Shown in pieces: positions 1-5,765 of a stretch of DNA of 9,629 nucleotides (the first letter of the stretch is position 1; every line of letters begins with the position of its first letter). Position numbers and translations under genes: made by a program. This DNA comes from Actinomycetes bacterium (GTDB taxonomy: Bacteria > Actinomycetota > Acidimicrobiia > Acidimicrobiales > RAAP-2). Under the pieces are notes generated by a model that had not been told where the DNA came from, made no database searches, and saw nothing but the letters and a program-made list of their open reading frames with translations. The DNA lies in assembly GCA_021806055.1 (NCBI GenBank), contig JAJZYE010000018.1, positions 1 to 9,629 of the forward strand, read 5' to 3'.

Positions 1-1
1 T

Positions 2-142
2 CACGCCAACGACGACATCGCTCGCGCCTTGATGCCGAGCACCCACACACTGCGCCAGCGTCAGCACCTGGTCTTTCAACTCTGGCGCTTCCTCGCGCTC
101 AACCTGCGCTTCGTCACCATGATCTTCAAGGGAGAGCACTGA
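2..142 (+). CDS. C-terminal fragment of an unrecognised protein (5' end outside window)
   Basis: An open frame enters from the left edge (first full codon at base 2) and ends at the TGA at 140-142, leaving the last 46 residues. The visible part is basic and aromatic: a polar stretch with THTLRQRQH, then a hydrophobic segment LVFQLWRFLALNLRFVTMIF, then KGEH and the stop. The tail could be a membrane-associated or amphipathic helix. I do not recognise the family. The TGA shares its A with the ATG of the next gene (TGATG), which suggests translational coupling and one transcript with the regulator downstream. No frame interruption is seen in the part present. Coding status rests on the open frame, the tight junction with the next gene, and codon use like its neighbours. 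Confidence 0.55.
   Translation, partial: HANDDIARALMPSTHTLRQRQHLVFQLWRFLALNLRFVTMIFKGEH
128..136 (+). promoter_or_regulatory. Shine-Dalgarno for the upstream (ATG 142) start of the CstR-like regulator
   Basis: AAGGGAGAG lies inside the last codons of the preceding gene. The GGAG core at 131-134 is 7 bases before ATG 142. It supports the longer form of the regulator, competing with the second site at 195-202. Confidence 0.5.
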
Positions 143-495
143 TGGCGAGCGGCAAGCGTACCGAACCCGACACGACGACCGAACCCGACACGACGAGAGG
201 AGTTCACGTGGAACACGACGGCGGCGATCACGTCCTGCAGGACCGCGCCCAACTGGCGGCGATCCACAAGCGGCTCACCCGTGCGCACGGCCAGATGGGG
301 GCGATCGTGCGGATGCTCGATGAGGGGCGCTCGTGCGAGGACGTCATCACGCAGATGGCGGCGGTCTCCAAGGCGATCAACACGGCCGCCTTCACTCTGA
401 TCTCGTCGAGCCTGAAGGAGTGCATCCAGGACCCCTCGATCGATTCGGACGCCGTGACCGAGAAGTTGCAGAAGCTCTTTTTGAGCCTGGCCTGA
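142..495 (+). CDS. CsoR/FrmR/CstR-family thiol-responsive repressor, CstR-like (persulfide sensor type)
   Basis: This small all-helical DNA-binding repressor belongs to the DUF156 family, whose members release their operators on binding Cu(I), Ni/Co, formaldehyde or persulfide. Family features visible are the first-helix motif HKRLTRAHGQMGAIVRML, the GRSCEDVITQMAAV block with the first conserved Cys (C65), and LISSSLKEC with the second Cys (C94). The 29-residue spacing between them equals C36 to C65 of Mycobacterium tuberculosis CsoR. The Cu-ligand His, four residues before the second Cys, is Ser90 here, as expected for a CstR-like sensor that forms disulfide or trisulfide bridges rather than binding copper. 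Two starts are possible. ATG 142 gives 117 aa, has AAGGGAGAG upstream and overlaps the previous stop. GTG 208 gives 95 aa, has GAGAGGAG five bases upstream and starts at the conserved core. The extra 22 residues are low-complexity and contain a duplicated TEPDTT. The CoADR-rhodanese gene 16 bases downstream fits sulfur sensing. The operator was not identified. Confidence 0.9.
   Translation: MASGKRTEPDTTTEPDTTRGVHVEHDGGDHVLQDRAQLAAIHKRLTRAHGQMGAIVRMLDEGRSCEDVITQMAAVSKAINTAAFTLISSSLKECIQDPSIDSDAVTEKLQKLFLSLA
161..196 (+). repeat. Tandem 18-bp duplication (2 copies) in the leader of the regulator
   Basis: CCGAACCCGACACGACGA occurs at 161-178 and again, identical, at 179-196. It is an in-frame six-codon duplication (TEPDTT twice) if translation begins at ATG 142. 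The second copy runs into the GAGAGGAG Shine-Dalgarno of the GTG 208 start. Being identical, the copies look like a recent slippage event. Confidence 0.9.
195..202 (+). promoter_or_regulatory. Shine-Dalgarno for the alternative (GTG 208) start of the regulator
   Basis: GAGAGGAG sits five bases before GTG 208, an almost ideal ribosome-binding arrangement. This start gives a 95-residue protein matching the usual compact CsoR/CstR fold. With the site at 128-136, the gene has two well-placed initiation signals in the same frame. Confidence 0.55.
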
Positions 496-511
496 AAGGA
501 AAGTTGAGAGA

Positions 512-2152
512 GTGCGCGTCATCATCATTGGAGGAGTCGCCGGCGGCATGTCCGCGGCGACACGGCTGCGGCGTCTGGACCACGACGCCGAGATCGTGGT
601 CATCGAGCGCAGCGGCCACGTGTCGTACGCCAATTGCGGTCTGCCCTACTACGTGGGTGGCGTGATCGAGGAACAGGCGGACCTGCTCCTGCAGACCCCC
701 GCGTCGCTCTTCGAGCGCTTCCGCCTCGACGTGCGGGTGAGCAGCGAGGTCGTGGCCATCGATCGTGAGCGGCGCCGCGTGCGCGTCGACGACCGGGGCA
801 CGGCGTCCACCTACGAGTTGGAGTACGACCGCCTGATCCTCAGTCCCGGTGCGGCGCCCATCATTCCCCCGATCCCGGGCATTGCTCGGGCGCACCCGCT
901 GCGCACCGTCGAGGACGTGGAGCGCCTCGCCAGCGCGGTCGATCAGGTGCCACGTCACGCCGTGATCATCGGCGGCGGCTTCATCGGCGTCGAGATCGCG
1001 GAGAATCTCCGCGAGCGCGGTGTCGCGACGACCATCGTCGAGGCGGCCGACCAGATCCTGGCGCCCCTCGACCCCGAGATGGCCCAGCTCGTCGGTGACG
1101 AGGTCGAGCGCCACGGCGTGCGGCTCTTCCTGCGTGACACCGTGGAGGCCGTCACGCCCACGGCGGTGCAGCTGGCGTCGGGGGAGATCCTGCCCGCCGA
1201 CCTCGTGGTGCTGGCCATCGGCGTGCGTCCCGACGTGCACCTCGCTCGCGCGGCGGGGCTGGTCATCGGTGAGCGCGGCGGCGTCGTGGTGGACGAGTAC
1301 AGCCGCACGAGCGACCCGTTGATCTACGCCGTCGGCGACGTCGCCGAGAAGGTCGACGCCCTCGACGGCTCGGCCACGCTCGTGCCGCTGGCCAACATCG
1401 CCAACCGTCAGGGCCGGGTCGTGGCCGACCACCTGATGGGTCGTGCGGTGCGTCCCCTCGCCAATCTCGGTACCGCGATCGTGAAGGTGTTCGACCTCAC
1501 CGTGGCCATGACGGGCTGGAACGAGAAGCGTCTGGTGGCCGCCGGCCGCGACGCGGTCGTGGTGCACGCGCACCCGGGCTCGCACGCCGGCTACTACCCC
1601 GGAGCCCGGTCGATGGCGCTGAAGATGCTGGTCGACCCGGTCACCCAGGAGATCCTCGGCGCGCAGGGGGTCGGGGTCGAGGGGATCGACAAGCGCATCG
1701 ACGTCCTGGCCACCGCCATTCGCGGGGGCATCACCGCTCCCGAGCTGGCTGACCTGGAACTGGCCTACGCACCACCCTTCTCCTCGGCCAAGGATCCCGT
1801 CAACATTCTCGGCTACATCGCCGAGAACGTGCTCACCGGGCTCGTGCGCACCGCGCAGTGGCACGAGGTGGACGAGTGGCGCCAGCGTGGTGCCCAGCTG
1901 GTCGACGTGCGTACGCGTCACGAGTTCGCTCGCGGCTCGGTTCCCGGCGCCATCAATCTGCCGGTGGACGAGATCCGCGACCGGGCCGACGAGCTCGACG
2001 ACGCGCCGGTCGTGGTCGTCTGCCAGGTCGGCCAGCGCGGTCACACCGCCACCCGGCTCCTCACCCACCTCGGTTTCGAGGCGATCAACCTCGACGGGGG
2101 CTACCAGACCTGGTCGAACTCGCCCGCCGCGGAGGCCGAGCTCGTCGCGTGA
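512..2152 (+). CDS. CoA-disulfide reductase-like FAD/NAD(P)H oxidoreductase with C-terminal rhodanese domain (CoADR-RHD, per/polysulfide reductase family)
   Basis: This cytoplasmic flavoenzyme (546 aa) belongs to the pyridine nucleotide-disulfide oxidoreductase family. Family members reduce CoA disulfide, CoA persulfide or polysulfide with NAD(P)H. The N-terminal FAD motif is GGVAGGMSAA (residues 7-16). The single catalytic cysteine is C42 in SYANCGLPYYVGG, the signature of the one-Cys CoADR group. A second dinucleotide fold, IIGGGFIGVE (152-161), binds NAD(P)H, with an acidic residue at E177 that favours NADH. The second FAD motif is IYAVGDVAE (271-279). AYAPPFSSAKDP (418-429) carries the conserved active-site Tyr. 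A rhodanese domain follows (about 448-540) with VDVRTRHEF, and its own sulfur-carrying Cys504 in the loop CQVGQRG. The length fits the fused CoADR-rhodanese type. The start is GTG 512, with AAAGGA about 11 bases upstream, because the FAD motif follows at once. It is probably co-transcribed with the CstR-like regulator 16 bases upstream. The physiological substrate (CoA-SSH or polysulfide) is inferred from the family. Confidence 0.93.
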   Translation: MRVIIIGGVAGGMSAATRLRRLDHDAEIVVIERSGHVSYANCGLPYYVGGVIEEQADLLLQTPASLFERFRLDVRVSSEVVAIDRERRRVRVDDRGTASTYELEYDRLILSPGAAPIIPPIPGIARAHPLRTVEDVERLASAVDQVPRHAVIIGGGFIGVEIAENLRERGVATTIVEAADQILAPLDPEMAQLVGDEVERHGVRLFLRDTVEAVTPTAVQLASGEILPADLVVLAIGVRPDVHLARAAGLVIGERGGVVVDEYSRTSDPLIYAVGDVAEKVDALDGSATLVPLANIANRQGRVVADHLMGRAVRPLANLGTAIVKVFDLTVAMTGWNEKRLVAAGRDAVVVHAHPGSHAGYYPGARSMALKMLVDPVTQEILGAQGVGVEGIDKRIDVLATAIRGGITAPELADLELAYAPPFSSAKDPVNILGYIAENVLTGLVRTAQWHEVDEWRQRGAQLVDVRTRHEFARGSVPGAINLPVDEIRDRADELDDAPVVVVCQVGQRGHTATRLLTHLGFEAINLDGGYQTWSNSPAAEAELVA

Positions 2153-2167
2153 CGTCGGCCGTCGTTC

Positions 2168-2197
2168 GCAGTACCACCAACCTGCAGTACGCAGTAC
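2168..2197 (+). repeat. Three GCAGTAC words in the intergenic region
   Basis: The heptamer GCAGTAC occurs at 2168-2174, 2184-2190 and 2191-2197, the last two back to back and the first two offset by 16 bases. All lie in the 92-base gap (2153-2244) between the CoADR-rhodanese gene and the small Cys-rich gene. They could be regulator binding sites or a small decayed tandem repeat. No convincing -35/-10 pair is seen in the gap, and no terminator hairpin. Confidence 0.5.
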
Positions 2198-2244
2198 CCG
2201 TATCACCCATCCCGTAACAACCAAGAGAGAGGTAGAACTACACC

Positions 2245-2418
2245 ATGTGCCATCGAACCACCTGTCGTACGTGCCACAAGCCCACGTGGAGCGGCTGCGG
2301 CAACCACATCGAGCAGGCCCTCGCGGGTGTGCCCAAGGGCGAGCGCTGCACCTGCCGTGAGAACCCGCCGGAGCGCGCGAACACGGGCGGTTTCTTCTCG
2401 CGGCTGCGCGGGAACTGA
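2245..2418 (+). CDS. Small Cys-rich CxxC protein of unknown function (57 aa)
   Basis: This short frame runs from ATG 2245 to TGA 2418, with a purine-rich AGAGAGG about 12 bases upstream. It has six cysteines (2, 7, 10, 18, 35, 37) and three histidines (3, 11, 21) in 57 residues. The core motifs are MCHRTTCRTCHKPTWSGCG and HIEQALAGVP. From memory, this resembles a conserved, uncharacterised small protein of the MC.R.TC..C.KPTW.GCG..I..AL..VP pattern, found in actinobacteria and also in fungi. Zn binding by the CxxC and following Cys is likely but not shown. The C-terminal third, rich in Pro, Arg and Gly, looks unstructured. The methyltransferase start codon follows the stop with no gap, so the two are probably translated together. 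With a persulfide regulator and reductase upstream, a thiol or metal role is plausible but unproven. Confidence 0.82.
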   Translation: MCHRTTCRTCHKPTWSGCGNHIEQALAGVPKGERCTCRENPPERANTGGFFSRLRGN

Positions 2419-3207
2419 GTGGTGACCTCCGCGGCCGAACGCTGGCGCGACGCCCTCGAGGCGTGGGCGATACCGCCCTCGATCCTGGCGTCGGCCGAGG
2501 AGAGCCCCTGGATTCACCCGCCGGAGATGTTCACCGTTCCGGCGACCCCTGGCGCGACACCGAGCCACGACCGCGCGCGCGAGGCGCTCGTCGATCGTGG
2601 CTCGGTGCTCGACGTCGGGTGCGGCGGGGGCGCCGCGGCCTTCGCCCTGACGCCGCCGGCCGCCCGGGTCGTCGGCGTCGACCACCAGCCCGAGATGTTG
2701 CGCATGTTCGAGGACAACGCCGCCGCTCGTGGCGTCGCCTGGGAGACCATCGAAGGATTCTGGCCGGCTGTGGCGGATCGAGCACCCGTGGCCGACGTGG
2801 TGACCTCGCATCACGTGGTCTACAACGTGGGCGACGTGGCCCCCTTCCTCACCGCGCTGTCGGCGCACGCGCGACGTCGCGTCGTGCTCGAGATGCCCGA
2901 CCACCATCCCCTGTCCTCGATGTCCGACGCGTGGGGGACCTTCTGGCAACTCGAACGCCCGACCGGCCCGACGCCCGACGATCTGCTGGCGGTGTTGGGC
3001 GAGATGGGCGTCGCGGCGCACCGCGAGCGGTTCCGTGCCCCCCTGCGATCCGGGGTCAGTCTCGAGCGTGCGGCGCACTTCCTGCGCATCCGCCTCTGCC
3101 TGGCGCCGTCGCGCGAGGGCGAGGTGTACGACTACCTCGCCGCGCAGCCGGCTCCCGCCGACCGCGAGCTCAGCACGGTGTGGTGGGACGTCGACGCGAG
3201 CGCGTAG
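2419..3207 (+). CDS. Class I SAM-dependent methyltransferase
   Basis: This 262-residue protein has a Rossmann methyltransferase core. Motif I is SVLDVGCGGG (62-71), the SAM-binding glycine loop. VVGVDHQPEML (84-94) supplies the acidic residue that binds the SAM ribose. VADVVTSHHVVYNV (124-137) matches the motif IV strand, followed by a helix and RRVVLEMP (153-160). An N-terminal segment with ESPWIHPPEMF (28-38) is a recurrent feature of actinobacterial relatives. The substrate cannot be told. Two adjacent GTG codons (2419 and 2422) can start it, and the first directly abuts the TGA of the small Cys-rich gene. No Shine-Dalgarno of its own stands out, which fits translational coupling. It is followed by the CTCGAC repeat and the cydA promoter region, so it probably ends its operon. 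Confidence 0.85.
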   Translation: MVTSAAERWRDALEAWAIPPSILASAEESPWIHPPEMFTVPATPGATPSHDRAREALVDRGSVLDVGCGGGAAAFALTPPAARVVGVDHQPEMLRMFEDNAAARGVAWETIEGFWPAVADRAPVADVVTSHHVVYNVGDVAPFLTALSAHARRRVVLEMPDHHPLSSMSDAWGTFWQLERPTGPTPDDLLAVLGEMGVAAHRERFRAPLRSGVSLERAAHFLRIRLCLAPSREGEVYDYLAAQPAPADRELSTVWWDVDASA

Positions 3208-3214
3208 ACGTCCC

Positions 3215-3244
3215 CTCGACCTCGACCTCGACCTCGACCTCGAC
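3215..3244 (+). repeat. CTCGAC hexamer microsatellite (5 perfect copies)
   Basis: Five uninterrupted CTCGAC units fill 3215-3244, followed by a broken sixth (CTGTCG). The array begins 8 bases after the methyltransferase stop and lies upstream of cydA. The unit contains the palindrome TCGA, so the array can pair imperfectly with itself. Copy number probably varies between strains by slippage. Confidence 0.95.
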
Positions 3245-3258
3245 CTGTCGGGTGGAGG

Positions 3259-3276
3259 TAGGGTCCTTCGCCCCTA
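3259..3276. promoter_or_regulatory. Inverted repeat TAGGG-N8-CCCTA upstream of cydA (candidate operator)
   Basis: Perfect 5-base arms TAGGG (3259-3263) and CCCTA (3272-3276) flank eight bases. The site lies 34-51 bases before the cydA ATG, so it would overlap the -35 region if the transcript is leaderless. A G/C-tract palindrome of this kind recalls CsoR-family operators, but the arms are short and chance cannot be excluded. It is not a convincing terminator, because no T-run follows. No Rex-type TTGTGA-TTCACA site is seen. Confidence 0.3.
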
Positions 3277-3297
3277 GGCGCGGCGTCCGACGATTCT

Positions 3298-3303
3298 TAG
3301 CAT
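3298..3303 (+). promoter_or_regulatory. Candidate -10 box for a leaderless cydA transcript
   Basis: TAGCAT fits the actinobacterial TANNNT -10 pattern and ends 6 bases before the cydA ATG at 3310. Transcription would then begin at or next to the A of the start codon. There is no Shine-Dalgarno between 3281 and 3309, which agrees with leaderless translation. No good -35 hexamer is present. Confidence 0.4.
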
Positions 3304-3309
3304 CGCCCT

Positions 3310-4704
3310 ATGGATCCGTTGCTCGCGGGTGTGTCGACGCTGATGCTGGCTCGATGGCAGTTCGCGATCACCACGGTCTTCCACTTCCTGTTCGTGCCCC
3401 TCACGATCGGGCTGGGCCTGCTGGTCGCGATCTTCCAGAGCGCCGCGTACCACACCCACGACCCGGCCTACGACCGCGCGACGCGGTTCTTCGGCACGCT
3501 CTTCCTGGTGAACTTCGCGATCGGCGTGGTGACCGGGATCGTCCAGGAGTTCCAGTTCGGCATGGACTGGTCGCGCTACTCGGTGTTCGTGGGCAACATC
3601 TTCGGCGCACCCCTCGCGATCGAGGGACTCCTGGCGTTCTTCATGGAGTCCACCTTCCTCGGCGTCTGGATCTTCGGCCGGGGTCGGGTGAGCGATCGGG
3701 TGCACCTGGCGTCGATCTGGCTGGCCAGTATCGGCACGATCCTGTCCGCGGCCTTCATCGTGGCGGCCAACTCGTGGATGCAGCACCCCGTGGGCTACAC
3801 CATCGACCCGGCCACCCACCAGGCGGTCATGACCAACTTCTGGGCGGTGATGACCAACTCCACGTTCCTGCTGGCCTACTTCCACGTGCTCTTCGCCGCC
3901 ATCCTCACGGGCGCGGTGTTCGTGCTGGCGGTCTCGGCCTGGCACCTGCGTCGCGCCCACGACACGGAGGTCTTCGCCAAGACCATCCGCGTCGCGATCG
4001 TCGTGACGGTCATCTCGGCGCTGGCGACGATGTTCCTGGGCGACAGTCAGGGCAAGCTCGAAGAGGTGCAGCAGCCGATGAAGATGGCGGCAGCCGAGGC
4101 GCTCTACAACACGACCAGTGGAGCCAGCTTCTCGCTACTGACGATCGGTAACCTCTCGGGAAAGCCGATCTTCCAGGTCCGCCTGCCCCACCTGCTGAGC
4201 GTGCTGGCCACCAACAGTTGGGACGGCAAGGTCCAGGGCATCCACCAGCTGCAGGCTGCGGCGACCAAGAAGTACGGGGCGGGCAGCTACGTGCCGGTGA
4301 TCTGGCTGCTCTACTGGACCTTCCGCCTGATGGTCGGGCTGGGGATCGCGATCTTCCTGCTCGGCGGCGTGGGGTTGTGGCTCATGCGTCGACGACGCCT
4401 CGAGCGCGCCACGCTCTTCCTGCAAGTCGCGACGTGGATGGCGCTGGCGCCCTTCCTCGCCAACACCTTCGGGTGGATCTTCACCGAGGTGGGCCGCCAG
4501 CCCTGGGTCGTCTACGGGCTGTTGAAGACGTCCAACGCCGTCTCTCTCATCTCCACGGGCTACGTCGTGACGAGCCTGGTGGGCTTCACCGCGATCTACA
4601 CACTGCTGGCCGTGGTGGAGATCGGCTTGCTGATCCGCATGGCCCGGGTGCCGCCGGCCGCGCTGCCCGCCGCTGACGAGCCCGTCCCCGGGCTGATCTA
4701 CTAG
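3310..4704 (+). CDS. cydA: Cytochrome bd quinol oxidase subunit I
   Basis: This is the membrane subunit that oxidises quinol and carries haems b558, b595 and d, reducing O2 to water without proton pumping. At 464 aa it has the short Q-loop typical of actinobacteria and firmicutes rather than the long E. coli form. Key residues are visible: H25 in TTVFHFLFVP (haem ligand, E. coli H19), H192 in LLAYFHVLFA (b558 ligand, E. coli H186) and M341 in FRLMVG (E. coli M393, with R339 for R391). E105 and E113 in AIEGLLAFFMEST match the E. coli E99/E107 proton-path residues. The quinol loop GDSQGKLEEVQQPMKMAAAEALY (244-266) has K249 and E251/E252. The GRQPW motif is at 395-399. About nine hydrophobic helices are evident. 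ATG 3310 is the start; it lacks an SD and follows a -10-like TAGCAT. First gene of cydABDC. Confidence 0.97.
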   Translation: MDPLLAGVSTLMLARWQFAITTVFHFLFVPLTIGLGLLVAIFQSAAYHTHDPAYDRATRFFGTLFLVNFAIGVVTGIVQEFQFGMDWSRYSVFVGNIFGAPLAIEGLLAFFMESTFLGVWIFGRGRVSDRVHLASIWLASIGTILSAAFIVAANSWMQHPVGYTIDPATHQAVMTNFWAVMTNSTFLLAYFHVLFAAILTGAVFVLAVSAWHLRRAHDTEVFAKTIRVAIVVTVISALATMFLGDSQGKLEEVQQPMKMAAAEALYNTTSGASFSLLTIGNLSGKPIFQVRLPHLLSVLATNSWDGKVQGIHQLQAAATKKYGAGSYVPVIWLLYWTFRLMVGLGIAIFLLGGVGLWLMRRRRLERATLFLQVATWMALAPFLANTFGWIFTEVGRQPWVVYGLLKTSNAVSLISTGYVVTSLVGFTAIYTLLAVVEIGLLIRMARVPPAALPAADEPVPGLIY

Positions 4705-4711
4705 GAGCGCC

Positions 4712-5761
4712 GTGATCGCCACCGTCTCTCCGTCAGGTCTCGAGCAGCTGTGGTTCACCCTGATCACGGTGCTGTGGCTGGGTTACTTCTTCCTCGAGGG
4801 CTTCGACTTCGGCGTGGGCGTGCTGGTGCCCTTCGTGTCGGCCGACGATCTCGACCGGCGCGTCGTGATCAACACCATCGGCCCCGTGTGGGACGGGAAC
4901 GAGGTGTGGCTGATCACGGCGGGCGGCGCGATGTTCGCCGCGTTTCCGGCGTGGTACGCGTCGGTCTTCAGTGGCTTCTACCTGGCGCTGTTCCTCATCC
5001 TGGCGTCGCTCATCTTCCGGGGCATGGCCTTCGAGCTGCGCCACCGCCGCGACGACGTCCCGTGGACGCAGTGGTGGGACCGCGCCCTGTTCTGGGGGTC
5101 GGCGCTGCCCGCCCTGCTGTGGGGCGTGGCCTTCGCGGACTTCGTGCACGGTGTGCCCATCACCGTGGGGGGCGGGTGGACCGGCAATTTCTTCGATCTG
5201 GTGAAGCCCTACGCGCTGCTCGGTGGTCTGGCCACCCTGTCGCTGTTCACGTTGCACGGTGCGACGTACCTGGGGCTCAAGACCGAGGGTGCGGTGCGCG
5301 AGCGCGCCCGGCGTGCGGGCCAGCGCCTGGCGCCGGCGACCTTCGTCATCGTGACGGGCTTCTTGGGGTGGACGGACCTGAGTGCCCACTCGATGCACCA
5401 CGTCGGCCTGGTACCGCCGCTACTGCCGATCCTGGGCGTGGTGGTGCTGGCTGGCGTCGGCTGGCTGGTGCGCGACCACCTCGAGGGCTGGGCCTTCGTG
5501 GCGACGGCTCTGGTGATCGTGGCCTTCTTCACGACACTGCTGTTGAACCTCTACCCGAACGTCCTCGTGTCGTCGCTGCACTCGACGGACGACCTGACCA
5601 TCGTCCAGGCGGCGTCGCACCGCTACACGCTCGAGGTGATGAGCTGGGTGGCGCTGATCTTCACGCCGTTCGTCCTCGCCTACCAGAGTTGGAGCTACTG
5701 GGTCTTCCGCCGCCGGGTGCGTCGCCCCGACGCGCCGTCACCGTCCGACCACGGCGCGTAG
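4712..5761 (+). CDS. cydB: Cytochrome bd quinol oxidase subunit II
   Basis: This is the partner membrane subunit of CydA in the cytochrome bd oxidase, 349 aa with about eight or nine hydrophobic helices. Diagnostic blocks are FLEGFDFGVG (28-37), WDGNEVWLITAGGAMFAAFP (60-79), the FRGMAFELRHR stretch (102-112), GATYLGLKTEG (183-193) and LLNLYPNVLVSS (277-288). The GTG start at 4712 is supported by AGGAG at 4703-4707. That site overlaps the cydA stop codon (CTAGGAG) and lies four bases upstream, so translation of the two subunits is tightly coupled. The length and motifs are those of a complete CydB. No small CydX-like frame was recognised in the 7-base gap before it or the 4-base gap after it. 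Confidence 0.97.
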   Translation: MIATVSPSGLEQLWFTLITVLWLGYFFLEGFDFGVGVLVPFVSADDLDRRVVINTIGPVWDGNEVWLITAGGAMFAAFPAWYASVFSGFYLALFLILASLIFRGMAFELRHRRDDVPWTQWWDRALFWGSALPALLWGVAFADFVHGVPITVGGGWTGNFFDLVKPYALLGGLATLSLFTLHGATYLGLKTEGAVRERARRAGQRLAPATFVIVTGFLGWTDLSAHSMHHVGLVPPLLPILGVVVLAGVGWLVRDHLEGWAFVATALVIVAFFTTLLLNLYPNVLVSSLHSTDDLTIVQAASHRYTLEVMSWVALIFTPFVLAYQSWSYWVFRRRVRRPDAPSPSDHGA

Positions 5762-5765
5762 GGCG

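Noticed and set aside
392..2224. 610-codon open frame on the minus strand
   Set aside because: It is antisense to the CoADR-rhodanese gene, whose motifs are unmistakable. The translation is a His/Arg/Asp/Gly-rich low-complexity string typical of GC-rich shadows.
3215..3244. CTCGAC array as a CRISPR or coding repeat
   Set aside because: The units are six bases with no spacers, and the frame reading DLDLDL is a shadow of intergenic sequence.
3259..3280. Rho-independent terminator after the methyltransferase
   Set aside because: The stem is only about five base pairs and is not followed by a run of T.
2463..4151. 562-codon open frame on the plus strand
   Set aside because: It runs out of frame through the methyltransferase, the hexamer repeat and half of cydA. 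The product is Arg-rich and lacks domains; its length reflects GC-rich DNA with few stops.
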